A stretch of 64,000 bases of DNA from Eutypa lata (GCA_022661535.1 JAKULF010000001.1:3472001-3536000); one strand, 5' to 3'. Positions 10,321 through 24,247 are shown, counted from the first letter of the stretch. Notes: generated by a model not told the origin, from the letters alone. Translations and numbers: made by a program.

Positions 10321-12020
10321 ATATATTCTTTAATCGTTAATATTATTATTATTATTTTAAGCGAGCTTTTAAAGTTATTTACACTTTATTTATCGTTAAT
10401 TTTTAAAGTTTTAATATCTTTTAAATTATACTTTTAAATTCGTTAACTTTATTTATTACCGATTAACGAATTAACGCTTTATATTTATATTACTTTAATT
10501 TAATTTCTTTTTAAAACATTAACATTTAAAAGTAATTTTACGCGTATATAATAAACTCGTTTTTAACTTAACGTAATAATTATTATTATTCGCCGAACAA
10601 TAAAATCGAAAAAGTAATATATTAAGTTATTTATTCGATTTTAAGTAATAATTATTTAATTACTTTTATATAAAATAAAATAAAACAAAAACGAATTATT
10701 TATCTTTAATTTTAAATTACTTCGTTATTATTATTATGTTTTATTACGCCGTAATATTAACGTTTTATAATAGCTTTTTAAGCGTCGGCTTTAACTTTTT
10801 ATGCTTCGATTTAAGCTTTATACGCAATTTCGATTAAGCGTTAAAGTTAAACCTTTTTTTAATACTTTTATATACGTATAACTTAAGCGTTTTTTTTAAA
10901 GTTACTCGTTCGTATACGACGTATATTAAAACGTTATAATCATTTAACAACTATTTATACTTATAATTAAAGCAAGTAAAATACAAACATTTATATTACT
11001 TTTTTAACGCCGTTATTACATATACATTAAACGACGAATAAAAATAATTCTCTTTATATATACTTATATATTATTATAATTTAACGGCAAATAACTTTAA
11101 ATATTCGTTAAGCGTAATAAATAACTTATTACATGTTTTTCGATTAATAAATTTATTTATTTACGTTATCGCTTAATTAAAAGTTAATCGTTAATTAACG
11201 ATTAAAACGAAGTTTTATACGGCGATTTATTTATCGATTTTCGAAATACTTTTAACTTTAATTTATATATATATATCGTATTATTATCGATATTAAGTTT
11301 TTAAGTTAATTAAGTTATATTAAACTTAATTTAACGCTTTTATATATCGTTTACGCGTTAAATTAATAATGCTTTAACGTAATAACGTTAAACGCTTTTT
11401 AAGCTTTTTTATAATTACTTAAATAAACGAATTAACTTTCGGTTATAATAAATCAAATTCGTTAAATATTAACGTTAAAATCGTTTCGTTTACGCTTTTA
11501 ATAATTTAATTTTAAAAAGTAACGTATTAATTAATTATCGTTAATTATTTAATAATACGTTTAATAAAGTTTTTACGATCGCTTTTATATTTAACTTTAA
11601 CGTTTTTTTTAATAATAATTATTAAAGTTTATAACTTAAGTTTACGTTAATTCGTAACTTAAAGCTTTTACGTATTAAATTTTTTATTATATTACTTTTA
11701 TTAACAAGCGTTTTTTTATTAAATATAACGCTTAATAATAAAAATACGTAAAGTTTTAAATAAAACGTAAATCGAATTTAAACCGTTTAAATTAATATAT
11801 AATTATATACTTTAAAATTAAATATAATATCAATAAAAAGTAAATTATTAAGGTTAAGTTTTATAATTAACAAGTTTATAATTAATAAATATCGTAAAAA
11901 AAAAATCGCTTAATAATAAAAATATCATTAAAAAAATATATATAAGTTATATATTTTTTAATTAAATAATTTCGAAGTTATTATATAACGTATATATATA
12001 TATAAAGTTTATAATTATTA

Positions 12021-12205
12021 TATTTTAATTATTATTTATTATAAAATTAAATACGTTTAATTTAATTATTATTATATTAATTTAAAAAAATAAAGAAATT
12101 TAAAAATCTAAGTAATAAACATTATATGTTTTATAAAAAGTAAACGTAATAAAGATTAAATAACGTAACTTCGATAACTTTATATAACAAAAATCATTTA
12201 ATATA
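12021..12205 (+). repeat. 185-bp direct repeat, copy 2
   Basis: Gap-free partner of 10136-10320, offset 1885 bp. Similarity stops at both edges and I see no obvious target-site duplication. Confidence 0.75.
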
Positions 12206-15200
12206 ACAAAAAAGCAATATTTTTATTTTATTAACTTAACTTTAAATTTTAAATATTATTTACTTTTAAAAGTCGTTATTTAATTATTTCGTTATTATAT
12301 ACGCTTAATACATAAAAAAAACGTAATAATAAAAATATAATAATTATTATAAAAAGCATTATTTATTAAGTTATTATTAACTTAAATAACACGCTTAATT
12401 ATTTTCGTTAAAACAATACCTTCTTATATAATAATATATATATAAGTAATAAATAAACAAATCTTATTTTATTATAAATGTTAAAATTAATACATAATGT
12501 ATTATATTATCGAAATCCTTGTACGTAAAGTTCTCGTAAGTTTTAATTAAATACATATATAATAATTAACAACTCTTTATTATATAACAATTTTATTATT
12601 ATATTTAACATTATTACATTATAATAACTTCACTTTTATCTCGAAACCTTATAACGAAAAAACTAACTTTTATATTATTAATATTAAGCTATTTTATTCG
12701 AGTTATATATTTTATTTAAGTTATATAAAAAATAATTTTATAATCGATTTATTACTTATTATTATATTAATATAAAGTTAAAGGCTTATTAATATAAATT
12801 AATTATTATTATTATTTAAAACACTTAATTTTATATATAAATAACTTAATTTTTAATATTATTTATAATACATTTATATAAAAAACTTCTCGAAATACTT
12901 TTAATTAACATTATATATTATATATAACTTTAACGTTTAGTTTTTTATAAAGTTAATAATTTTTTTTAAAATATTATTAATATTTTATTAATTTTTAAAC
13001 TTTATAATAATTAAATTTTTAATATTAAATATAATACGTTATCGCTTTATAATATAAATAACTTATTAAATAATTAAGTTTTATTATTATTATCGAAAAA
13101 TATTAATAACTTTTTACGTAAAAATTATAAATAAAATTATAAATAAAATTATTATAAATTTTTTATAAATATTATTATAAATATTATCGTAAATATTATT
13201 ATAAGTTTTATTATAATTACTTTTAATATTACGCTTTTATTATAATTATAATTCTTTTTATTATTATAATTATTATAACTTTTTATAATTATTTAATAAT
13301 TATTAATTAAAAGTTTTATTATTTAAATTAAAATTAATTAACTTTTATTAAAAAAAATAATAATATACGAAAAAATAAAGTTTTCGTTAATAATAATAAA
13401 ATTATAAAACTTATAAAAATATAACAACGTTAATATAAAAACGCTTTTAAAGCTTTTAAATATATAATTTTTTAATTAATAATAAAAATTCGTTATTTAT
13501 AAGATTTTTATTTATAAGTTAATATATATTAACATTTATAAGTTATAATAATATTATTTTTAATTTTTTTTTAAATATTTTTATATTTTTTAAAATTTTA
13601 AAAATATAAAATAAATTATATTATTATTTAAAATAATAACTTTTTAAAAAGTAAAGTTATAAAATACGTAAAAAAAATCGAAATAAAAAAAGTATATAAA
13701 TTTTAATTTTATAATATTTTATTATAAATAAATTAATTATTTTATATAAATATATTATTATAAATATATTAAGTTATTTATAATTAAAATAAATAATTTA
13801 TATTTAAATACTTTATAAATTAAAAGTATTATAATAATTATTTTTTATTTTTATAATTATACGTTTAAAGTTTTTAACGATTTTAAATAAATCGTTATAA
13901 TTATTTTATAAATAACTTTTAAAGTTTTTATAATTTAATTTAATAAAAAATATAATATAAATATTATAATTACGATATTATAAAATAAAATAATTTATTT
14001 ATTTATATTAATATAAAAAATAAATTTTTTTAAAATAATTAATAATAACTTTTTAATCTTTATTAAACTTATTAATTAATTAATATTAAATAACGTTAAA
14101 ATTTACTTTTATATTAAAATATATAACGTATTTTTAATAAAAAATTAAGTTTTTTTTTATATAAAAAATTTTTAAAAAAAAAAATTTAAAAAAGTTAATT
14201 ATTATTTTTTTAATTTAACGTTTAAATTAATTAATATATTTTCGAATAACGATATTAATTTAATTATTAAATATATAAGTTTAATAATTATTATTATTAT
14301 TATTTTCGTTAAAATCTTTTAAGATTTTTTTTTATTTTTAAAATATATAAAAGATAACGTTTTTATTAACGTAAAAGATATAAATTTATTATTAAACGAA
14401 AAGTAATATATTAATAATAACTTTTTTTTATTTATTTTTAAAATTAAAAATAAATATTTTTAATTTATAAATATTTATTTTTTTTATTAATTTTTTATAA
14501 CTTTTTATTAATTAATTATATTAAACTTAAGTTTAATTAAAAATAATATTAAAACATTAATTATATATTAATTTTATATATATATTATTAATAACGTTAA
14601 AAAAAAATATATAATAACGATTAATTTTATAAATATTATTAAAATTTAATATTTTAAAATATTACTTTTATATTTTAATATATTAAAAATAAATTTATAT
14701 AATTTTAACGATATAATTAAAATTATTATTTTCGTATTTAATTTAATAAAAAAAGTTATTATTTTTAAAAAACTTAATAAAAGTTTAAATATTAATAAAG
14801 TTATTAAGTTTTTTACGACGATATTTTTATATATAATTTTTTATATTTTTCGAAAAAATAATATAATTAAAATATATTTATTTAAAAATTATATAAATCT
14901 TTCGTAATTAAATGTTTATTATTATTATATTACGAATTATTAACTTTTTTTTATTAATAAAATAACGAACTTTTAAATAACTTATAATATCGTTAAAAGA
15001 TTTATAATTATATTTTATTTTTAAAAAATTATAAAATATAAATATTTATTTATAATTAATAAATTTATTAACTTTAATAAAACTTATAAAAAAATAATCG
15101 TTTTTATATATTATAAATCGTTAAATATTATAACTTTTAATTTAATAAATCGCGTTATAATTATAATATATATAATATTTTATATATTAATTTTTAAAAT

Positions 15201-15440
15201 CGAAATTTATTTTATTACGCTTAATAAATTAAAAGTTATAACGAAAAATAAAAGTATTTATATTCGTTATTAATAAATTTATTATATTAAAACTTAAATT
15301 ACTTTTTAAAAAGTTTAAAAGTTATATTATTTTAAAAAATATATAATAATTATTAAAAAACGATTATAAAAATATAAATTTAATAAATTTTAATTATAAA
15401 TAATTACGAAATAATAATAATAAAATAATTTAATTAAAGA

Positions 15441-16496
15441 AAATATGGAAATAATTGCATTTATTAATTAAATCTAACAAATCCATAATGAATGGATTAA
15501 GTGGGCCTTTAACTTTGCACTAATGTGGTAACAGATAACAAGCCGATTATAAAATTATTTTCTGTATAGCTCGAATAAAATATATAGCCCGAATAGGGTG
15601 GCTCTTAATATTAATAGATAATGGCGAACATAACAGGTATAGATAATACTGACTGACCTTGTAGGTAGGTACATAGGTTCGCCGCGTAATCGCACGCCAT
15701 TATAACCAGGATTGATAATGCCTACCTATGGCCCTGGTGTCACAGTATGTATATCGTGAGTAACAGCTATAAGTCATCTATCAGTAGCTTATCAGTGCGT
15801 TATAAACATATACTCTCACTCTACCTAGCTATATGCGTCGCATTATCTCTCAATGCCGAGATACCACCGATATGGTCCATGCCAACCCTTCTGTCTACAT
15901 ATGATGGTTGTCGTATGAAAGCAATGCTAGATCATCGCTTGGCAGTGTCGATCTACAAACCGAGATAGCAGCATCGGTAGCGGAACATTCCTAGGTTACC
16001 TGAGGCTAAATACTAGACGTTCTACATAGTGTGAACATAGCAATGTTTCGTGAATCTTTTGGCTTGGCGTGTAGGCTGACGACCAATGGCGGCGGAAATG
16101 TGATGAAATGTATACACATCGTTTCTACACAGAACCTGATTGATCCTTTCTGATTGCATTGCTCAACTTATGCATGTAATATAAGCCGTATGTGTCTTGT
16201 TTGCTGTAGCTAAAAAAATAGAGAAGTGCGAAGTAATATGCGTAAAAAATCGTATTCATCATGCCCGCTATACTATGTGCAGATACTACGATAAAAACAT
16301 ACATCTATATTTTGATATCTTGGTCGCCTATCCAGTTCTTTAACCAATATAGGTAAGACTACAGTACATAACCGCCAAGATATCGTATCCGAGATCCAAG
16401 TAAGATCTCTAGGACCACCGCCCCTTTAAATCCTTCTAAATGCGGCTGATCCAAATCAATCCCCTTTCCCCTTCTCCCGAGGCCGGTCATCCAGTC
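15441..16496. other. Gene-free flank of the AT block
   Basis: Normal composition resumes near 15.45 kb. No convincing ORF. A TAGGTAGGTA run lies near 15662. The right end holds the 3' region of the minus-strand permease gene. Confidence 0.45.
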
Positions 16497-18352
16497 TCAG
16501 TGCAGGCTCTCGCCCATGTGGTTTTCCTTCTTCCTCTTGAAGCCGAGCATAGTCATGAATTCCTGCCGGAACGTTGCCGGCTGCTCGGTCAGCGCAGCCT
16601 CGTACTCGTCGATGACGGGCTTGTCCCAGACGAGGTCGGCCTCGGCGGCGGGGATGACCTTGGTGCGCCGGAACAGCTTCCAGAACGTGTACAGGACGAC
16701 GTCGAGGATCAGCATGGTGTAGAACGAAAAGAACGTCCCCGCGCCCTCGTTGAACCCGGGCACGAACGAGGTGTAGCCGTAGGTCAGCTCGACGAAGCCC
16801 ATCCACACGAGGCCGGCCCAGGCGCAGTAGGGCTGGAAATAGCCCTTGTAGGGAAGCGTGTCACGGCTGATGCCCTGCGCCTGCATCGCCTTGTGGAAGA
16901 AGATGTAGGTTATGCACATGATCATGTAGTTGATCATCTGAGCACCCTGGGTCAGGGTTTGGAGCCAAGTAACCACCACTGCTGCGTTCGACGACACCTG
17001 CAAGAACGAGAGGAACGGGAAGATCATGACCACGGCAAAGGCGTAGATCGGAATGCCGTTCTTGAGACACTTCTTGAAGATGGCGGGCGCGTGGCCGTCG
17101 AGGGCAAGACCGTAGAGCGATCGCATGGCGCAGTAGGTGTAAGCGTTTCCGGCACTGAAGATACTGGTGCAGAGCAGGGCGTTCACGATGGAGGGCAGAA
17201 CCGCGACACCCATGTTGGTCATAGCAATGACGTAGGGCGATCCATCGGCAGTTCCCGAGTTGTTGTTTCGCAGAGCCTCGTTGTTGTACGGCAAGATGAT
17301 GCTGACGGCAAGTGCGCCCCCGATGAAGAAGAAACCGAACCGCCAGTAAACCGTCTTGAAGCCCTGCTTGAGGTAAGCTCGAGGATGCTTCGCCTCGCCG
17401 GCAACCATGGCTAAATACTCGGGACCGACAACGGTGAAACCTGCTGAGTAGACGGCTGCCAAAAACCCTGTGAAGCGGCCTAATGATCCTACTCCAACAT
17501 ACTCGGCAAACGCGCCGGGGTCTCGCCAATATCTAAAGCCATACGCATCGTGTTGCGGGTTTCCACCACACATCGTGACCAAGGTGAAAGAAAAGACAAT
17601 GAAAATTAGTAGTAGCTTTCCACTAGCCAGCCAAAATTCTGCTTCACTGTTTAGAAGTTAGTAAACTATTAGAACTCTCGATGTTACATGCAATAGACGT
17701 TAATAGTCAAGGTGTTCGGCCTCTTCGACAAGACCAGTAGAATATAGTAGTCGTGACTTACCCGTAGTATTTCACAGCCAGGACATTTATAAGTCTGTAA
17801 TTGAGTTAGCCACAGCCGCCCAGCTATCAGAAGAGGTGGCATAACTTACGCATAGAGAACGATGCATCCGACACATATAGCGGCGATGGGAACCTTGTCT
17901 GTCCAGAAAGTGATAACCAGATTGAGGGCGGAAATCTCGAAGGGGATAAGGAACGCCTCGTAAAGAAAGAAATTCCACCCGGCCATGAACCCGAACGACT
18001 CGTCGACCCACTTCCCAGCCATGCGGAGGAAAGAACTGGAAACGGGCATGTAGACAACCATCTCAGCTATACCATTGTTGACCATGGCAAGGAAGATGGA
18101 ATAGATAGTGTAGCCGAGGAAGAGGCTGGCCGGGCCGCCCCTGGAAAGACCGGTTCCGATGCTGACGAACAGGCCGGTACCGATCGAACCTCCGACGGCG
18201 ATCAGTTGGATCTGACGATTACCCAAATGGCGTTGGAGTTGGTCGGCGTTCTCCTGGACGATGACAACGTCCTCCTGTCCGGCATCGCCGCTGTAGTCGA
18301 CCTTCTTCTCGTCGGAGCCGCGCGACGACTTATCTTCCTGTACTGCCGCCAT
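16497..18352 (-). CDS. Amino acid permease, YAT family (561 aa)
   Basis: Three exons on the minus strand: 18352-17850, 17794-17762 and 17646-16497, joined by introns of 55 and 115 nt with GTAAGT donors; the joined frame is open for 561 codons. The N-terminus is hydrophilic, followed by RQIQLIAVGGSIGTGLF, the hallmark first segment of fungal amino acid-polyamine-organocation permeases, then about twelve hydrophobic segments. GKWVDESFGFMAGWNFF, PFEISALNLVITFW and SAGNAYTYCAMRSLYGLA are typical of the family. The cytoplasmic tail includes an acidic/aromatic stretch (WDKPVIDEYEAAL). It should import amino acids across the plasma membrane by proton symport. The substrate cannot be told from sequence by eye; the dicarboxylic (DIP5-like) and general permease groups are both possible. 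Confidence 0.9.
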
Positions 18353-20922
18353 ACTGAGAGCAGGATAAGGAGCTCCGTTGAGACAACGGAACCACTAATA
18401 ATGCTTTAAAGGTATAGTGAGAACGGATTTGCATGTGACTGAATTTCATTACGGGTTTCCTGATCGTATACGGAAATAAAAGAAGAGGTACCTGATTAGG
18501 CACGGGAGGAAGAGGGAGAGGGAGAGAGTTGTTTATACTCCAGCAGTCGGAGAAAGCTGCCACTCTTCAACAGTCGTGTGCCAAAATTAAAGGTGGAAGG
18601 AGAAAGGGTAAGGTCAGGCTTTCAGCCGTGGGATAGCGCGACATTTTGTAATAAACGGCCGAGCTACAGGCGTCAGGTTACCTAGGATCAGGAAAAGAGA
18701 AAGCAAAAGCAATCCAGGGTCTTCCTACGACGTACAGTAGGTAGCGCCTTATCAGCCAGCCCGTTACGGTATTCCTACAAAAATCACTTGCATCCATTGG
18801 GATGAATCTAGTGGAGTCATTCCAGCGAGTGGAGCCGCTTTAGCGGTTTGCCTACCAGGGCTGCCAGGGTCGTGGGATTCTTCACCTTCAATGTATGTAC
18901 ATTCAATGTCGATAGCCGACTGCATACGGCAAGAGTTGGTACTTTATGCATGTATGTATGTATGTATATATTTAGTATTATGCCTACTATGATAGGCTAT
19001 GTGTAGGTATGTAGGTACAGTAGGTAGTTACAGCCTTAGGCCCATCAGCTCCATCAGATCGGATAACTTTGCAGGAAATCGACCAGAAACCCCGGAGATG
19101 GTTACACATATTTACCAGTTCTATCCCATTGGGCGCCTGTTTCATCAAATCCCCTCATGTGACCAAAGTTTGTATGCATCAGAAGTGAATTCAAAGCTTA
19201 CTCTTTACCTACTATGCCTGGATACTTTCTGTACATACATGTAGACAGCAAGCCACGACAAAAGAAAAAGCGAAAAAGAGCAACATTGATTCAATTATCC
19301 TAGCGGCACTAAAATGCTTGGCCATGTGCTAAGAACTATACAATCCCGCCCCATTATATACCCCAGTCTTCCTCCATTCTCCTCCCATGTCCTTATAGAT
19401 GCGGTATAGTGGAGGCACTACAATACAGTAAAGGAATTTTATCCCACATATAAAATTCCAACCGGACACCTGCCTCTTAAAGGGCAAGAGAATCAGGATT
19501 TAACCAGAATTTAGCTAGCGTGCTAGGAAAGTCGGATGCGACATAATTGTTAGCAAACCCGGCGTTAATTAGAACCAAGCCCATGACGTCGTTGCGCAAG
19601 GATAGGCTCGAGGTGTAAGCCTTGGCTGTCTTGGCTGTTTTTGAATAATGAAAACTTCAAATCAACCAAGCATGGTAGGACGACATATGGTTAATTCCAA
19701 CCATTAGTCGTGGTATGTTCGGATAGATATCTACTTGATTATTTACTGGCAGAACTGGCTACCGTCATCATGACAGACGGTCACACTGAAGTTATCTTGT
19801 TTGATCTAAGGTAACAACATTGAATGCTAAGCGTTTGCTATGTACAACGTACATACATAGGAGTAACGCCACCGACTGAGGGACCAAAAAAAAAAGCCTT
19901 GGAATGCGAATTCGCCCGCCGAGGAAAAACTGTCTGATACCTATGCAACAATAGTATAGCTAACTAGCGGCGGGCTTGTTTCTGACTTGGTTGGTACACG
20001 CCTTGATACATCCATATACTACCTACATATGCACGTAGTACATATGTAGGTATAGCCCGCGTGGGCGACCGCGTGGGCGATCCTCGATTGGATTGGACCC
20101 TGAAATGCGCGAAAGGGGGCGATCGAAGACAAAGAAGACGATGCTGCTAGGCCCGAAGTGGTTCGGTCTCACATGGCTCGGTCGCGCCGAGTCGCAAGAA
20201 AGAATTTCCCGATCGATTTTCCAGAACAGAGTTTCGGTTTCGCAGACCGGTTCACGGTAACGGTCGCACTCGTGTCCATGTGCATGCGCCGGATTATTAT
20301 TCAGTCCAAACGAGTGATTAAACGTGGTTTTTTTCTCTTTTCTTCACTTGATACCTTACCCCAACCAGTTTTGTAAGGGCTTAATGATTTACTGGGTAGT
20401 ATTCATGAGGAAGGTGATAATTGCTTATACCTGGTGCGGTCCGTCGTCTCGGTTCTAGTCAACTGCTTTGCCGGCTTCCAGGCGGTCAGGTGATTTCAGA
20501 GCTAGGCAGGTTCCGGGTCAATGGTTTGAATCAATCAATCCAATCAGGAGGTATCTATCTCCTTGCATGACTCTTAGTGGCCCTGTATTATTATACCTTT
20601 CCTGCTTTCCGTAGAACTTACCTGTACACCAGTGTCAAGGTATATTCCTCATTTTACCATCATATTCTAGGTGATCAATGTTTGCCAGCAGTATTGCTTT
20701 ATCCTACCTCTCAAGTTCAAGTCAGCTAGCGTTGTAGGTTCATGAAACTGAGTAAAGGCATTCATTTTGCCCCTCGATGGGCTATATACAATATATATGG
20801 TTCGTGTATGTATTACGAATCCCTGTCAAACCAAATAGCTCATTCCTCAATTCTATGTATTGTACATTGAGCGATGTTTTAAGGCTGCCCTGATGATCTG
20901 GCACGACGTATATTTATAGGTA
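18353..20922. other. Gene-free interval
   Basis: No convincing gene. It contains the permease promoter next to 18353, a (TGTA)n-like run at about 18945-18966, several TAGGTA/TACCTA runs near 19000-19030, and a 12-bp perfect inverted repeat at 20020-20052. Confidence 0.45.
20020..20052. repeat. Perfect 12-bp inverted repeat, 9-nt loop
   Basis: TACCTACATATG at 20020-20031 is mirrored by CATATGTAGGTA at 20041-20052. Immediately downstream, CGCGTGGGCGA is repeated directly near 20058-20079. Confidence 0.8.
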
Positions 20923-21976
20923 CTACCTAGTGTATGGAGAAGAAGGTAGCTCCGATGGCCTGGGGTTGTTGTGGACCTCATATACATAAGCTGCCTCTGC
21001 CTCATGCCTATTGTAGTCGGTGATCATTTCCTGTTTCTGCGCATCAGACATCAACGCAAATGGCGATGCTGTGGAGCGGGAGTGGTGTTGAGAACCCGGC
21101 GGCCCGTAATTCTGTTCAGGGGTAGGCAACTCTGGCCGATCAGGTAGCCTACTACCACTACTACCTCCCTCTATGCCTCTTGATAATTTGATTTTTCTCA
21201 GCCGATAAACCAAATACACAATGACAGCTAATAGGACTATAACAAAAGTAGTTACCCCTATGCCGACTTTAGTACCGACCGTTAATGGTTGGTTTGTCTC
21301 CGCCGGAGACGCGGTAGACGAAGTTAGGGAGCTGGAACCTGTCGTCGGAGCAGGCAATAATGTTGATGGAGCAGGCGCAGATGGAACGGATGTGGAGGAA
21401 GCGACTTCGAGTTTCTGCCACCGTATGTCGATCGCAGCTGCGTGTATCAACGGCCTGTCCAGGACAGTCACTATGCTCTCCTGATTGGACAAGTCTGGGA
21501 CCGTGACCGTGACGGAAGAGATCGCTGCCGAGGAACACGAGAGAGTTGACCATTCATCCGTGGTAGGATCAATACACGAATATCCACTACGAATAGAGCA
21601 GCATGTCAGATCTTGAACGGGTGGGTATGGTTTGGAATCCGTGCTCGCCTACATCTTCGAAGAAAGCTGCTGCAAACACGGAATTGACTTACAGAGGACA
21701 GCACGTCGCCCGCATCTCAACTAGGGTACCGACCGTCACAGGAGATCCGCATGCCGAACTCCATCCCCAAGGACAAATGGACGCTGGTGAGTAGAATGCT
21801 GATGTCGGGAAGAAATTCGTCGGATAACAATCGGATGTCCAGTTTAGGCCGAGACTATGATATTTATGTGTGATGGTACTTGAGCCAATATACTCGGTGA
21901 AAACCTTCCCCCAGATCACCGACTCACAGCCCGGCGAAGGGATGAAAGTGGTCGTGAGAGGGCCGAGGTTGGCCAT
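20923..21976 (-). CDS. Single-TM surface protein, Cys-rich ectodomain (315 aa)
   Basis: Two exons, 21976-21693 and 21586-20923, separated by a 106-nt intron (GTAAGT donor, TAG acceptor); the joined frame encodes 315 residues starting MANLGPLTTTFIPSPGC. That start is typical of a large fungal family of single-pass proteins: a Cys-containing N-terminal part (CCP and GYSC motifs), a Ser/Thr/Pro-rich stalk, one membrane segment (VGIGVTTFVIVLLAVIVYLV), then a basic stop-transfer run and a hydrophilic tail rich in Pro. An in-frame ATG further upstream at 22069 would add 31 residues. The role is unknown; wall-sensing or adhesion is suggested only by layout. It is not a WSC or Mid2 sensor by any motif I can see. 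Confidence 0.7.
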
Positions 21977-24247
21977 TAGAGAATTTCTCGCTCGAGTGAT
22001 CGTAGGCTTGTCTTTGAGATGGGCGTGAAGACCTAGGAACACTAATAGATGAGGCGGGTGGCACAGCAACTATAATCGAATTGTTTCGCCCTATCCTGCC
22101 CTACACCTTTATTTTAATATCTCACTTAAGGCTAATATGCTCCCTTCCTTGAGTAGGCCCTTCAGGGCTAGGTCGCACGGCTTGGTACATCTGACAGCTG
22201 ACTATATAGATCGACCAATCGTTGATGGCCTTCAAGGCGCCAGGTCTTGAGTAAATGTGCCGCGTATTCCTCGCGTATTCCGCCATAATCATTTAAATGG
22301 AACGGATCCGTGAAGGCTTTATCTGATGAGACACTGGGCATGAGGCTTGTTTCGAAATATCACACCGATCCTACATGCTGTGAGGGCCATCAAAACAGCT
22401 AACTTCGAAGCTGATTTGCTCATGATTGCGGGATCGGCCGTGGCTATGGAGTCTTATGCAGCAAGCGATCGAATCCTTTGCTAATGTAGTAAGCACATCT
22501 GCAGTCTCATGTCCGAGGGACTTGGGGGCCATTTTATGAGGATTCATTCAGCCTAATGATAATGATACGAATCGTAGAACCTTGGATAGATTCTCTCTGG
22601 TCTAACTATGAACTAATAGGCCATAGCGGCAAGTTGCATAATTATTGTCCAGCCTCAAGCTGGAAAGTAACGCAATTCACTCTACCAGCCGTCCATGTAG
22701 ATTGTACTCGTTGTATAAGTGACTAGAGTCTGACAAGTGGCAAAATTGAGGCCGAAAATGAGCATCATGGCTTTGATTTCGGTGTTTATTAAGGTGTAAA
22801 AGCTATCACCGACCTTACGGATTACTTATCACCGATCTTAACGGACTACCCATCCTTTCGTATCTAAGTTGTAGTGGTGCTCTTAAGCCATATGTTAGTA
22901 TTTATATATAAATACATAGCAATTATTAACAACGGGTCGTTAAGCCACACTTGGTAACTATCAGTGGCTACTAAGTGTAGTTTTTGTGGATTGCATTGCA
23001 GGTTGCTCAATATAAAAAATCCCGTATAGGTTGCGTTGCAGTGGCGTTACTTGCCAGTCTGTCTAGCCTATGCATAAATAGCAGTAGTCACATTAGGAAA
23101 CTAGTTTTAATTATAGTTCTCGAGCTTATTACCCCCATTTATGATTGCGTGTATTCACATTTTAAGCTTATTACATGTTACTCCCTTTCCCCCATTTGTT
23201 CATACTGAGGTTGAACTTAAAAGGAGAACCATGTATTTACAATTCCAATATAATCAAGGCGTGGGCTAGAGAAACGGAAATATCGACAATATAAAGCTAC
23301 GCATCATAGGACACGCTGGCTATGTCATATATAACACACGCTCTCGCCTTACCTTGACTTGAAAGTAGTTGCCTCACCCACAACTATAGATTCAACTTTC
23401 CAGTCTTGTCAGCACGCATTCCTTGCATCGTTGATAAGCCTACTAGAGTGGCCTGATACTTGTAGACGGGGCATGGCGTATGAAAGGCGAGAGAAGTTCG
23501 GGGTTGGAGCGGAAGATAGCAGGAGCTTTGAAGTAGCTGTGAGAGGATGAGGACAAGTTCTCTAAGGAAAATAATGTAGTGAGTATATCAAATTGTAACT
23601 TAAATGTAAACGAGCTTAAGACGCTTAAGGCAAGTGGCAGCATAACATCTTGGCCGTCGGGTAACGCTGTGCCGCTGGCTGCAAAGACTAACGGTGGCAG
23701 AATGGCCCGGTGTAGACGACCTCAATGTCAACTGAAAGGAAATGCAGCTTCAATCATATCGTAACCCCATGTCCTTTCTTTCTTACCAACTACCTGAGCT
23801 CACATCTTTGTTCATGATTCATTTGTTGCAAAAATTGTTAATTAGTACTCCAAGCTTGTTTAACTGTTCCGTATCGATTACTACTTTCGACCACAAGAAC
23901 AAAGCAACTCCGACACAAACCTTATTGTTTATAAATAGGTTACAGCGCCTTTGTTAACGTTACTGGACAACACCATTTTAATACCATTGCAATCGGTAAT
24001 AACAGTACCACAGTTGCTCAACACTTAAGTTGATTAACTGATATTACCTTTTTGAACGTTGAAATAAAACTGCTAGTCGTTTACGTACAATATACGTTAA
24101 GTATTTGCCATGAATATAAATTGACAGCATTGGTGATAGTCACTTGTGTCTTCTCGTAGCTGGCACAAATATATCAAATCACAACACAACATTTCAAGTA
24201 AGTACTATTCTCTCAAACAATAATCTAGCTATTACCTGTTGCACAAT
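21977..24247. other. Gene-free interval
   Basis: No convincing coding frame on either strand. The 3' end contains a possible leader intron (a GTAAGT at about 24198) just before the chromodomain gene. Confidence 0.4.

Larger units (their letters stand above)
9330..15440. repeat. 6.1 kb AT-rich block, RIP-degraded repeats
   Basis: Nearly all bases are A or T, with abrupt edges against normal-composition DNA on both sides. No ORF of any length survives. The remaining C residues are strikingly placed: in 11341-11400, for example, six C are followed by G, two by T and none by A. Loss of CpA (and TpG) with survival of CpG is the expected result of RIP, which in Pezizomycotina converts CpA to TpA in duplicated DNA. 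The part before about 12.2 kb keeps many CpG, whereas 13.1-15.4 kb is poorer still, which suggests several elements or ages. The original element type cannot be read from this. An AT-rich structural region is the alternative. Confidence 0.85.

Noticed and set aside
10321..12020. Coding remnants of a retrotransposon between the 185-bp repeats
   Set aside because: No readable protein motif survives in any frame, so the identity of the interior cannot be claimed.
16440..17414. 324-codon plus-strand ORF
   Set aside because: It lies antisense to the third exon of the permease, is Glu/Val/His/Arg-rich as expected from a GC-rich coding shadow, and shows no domain.
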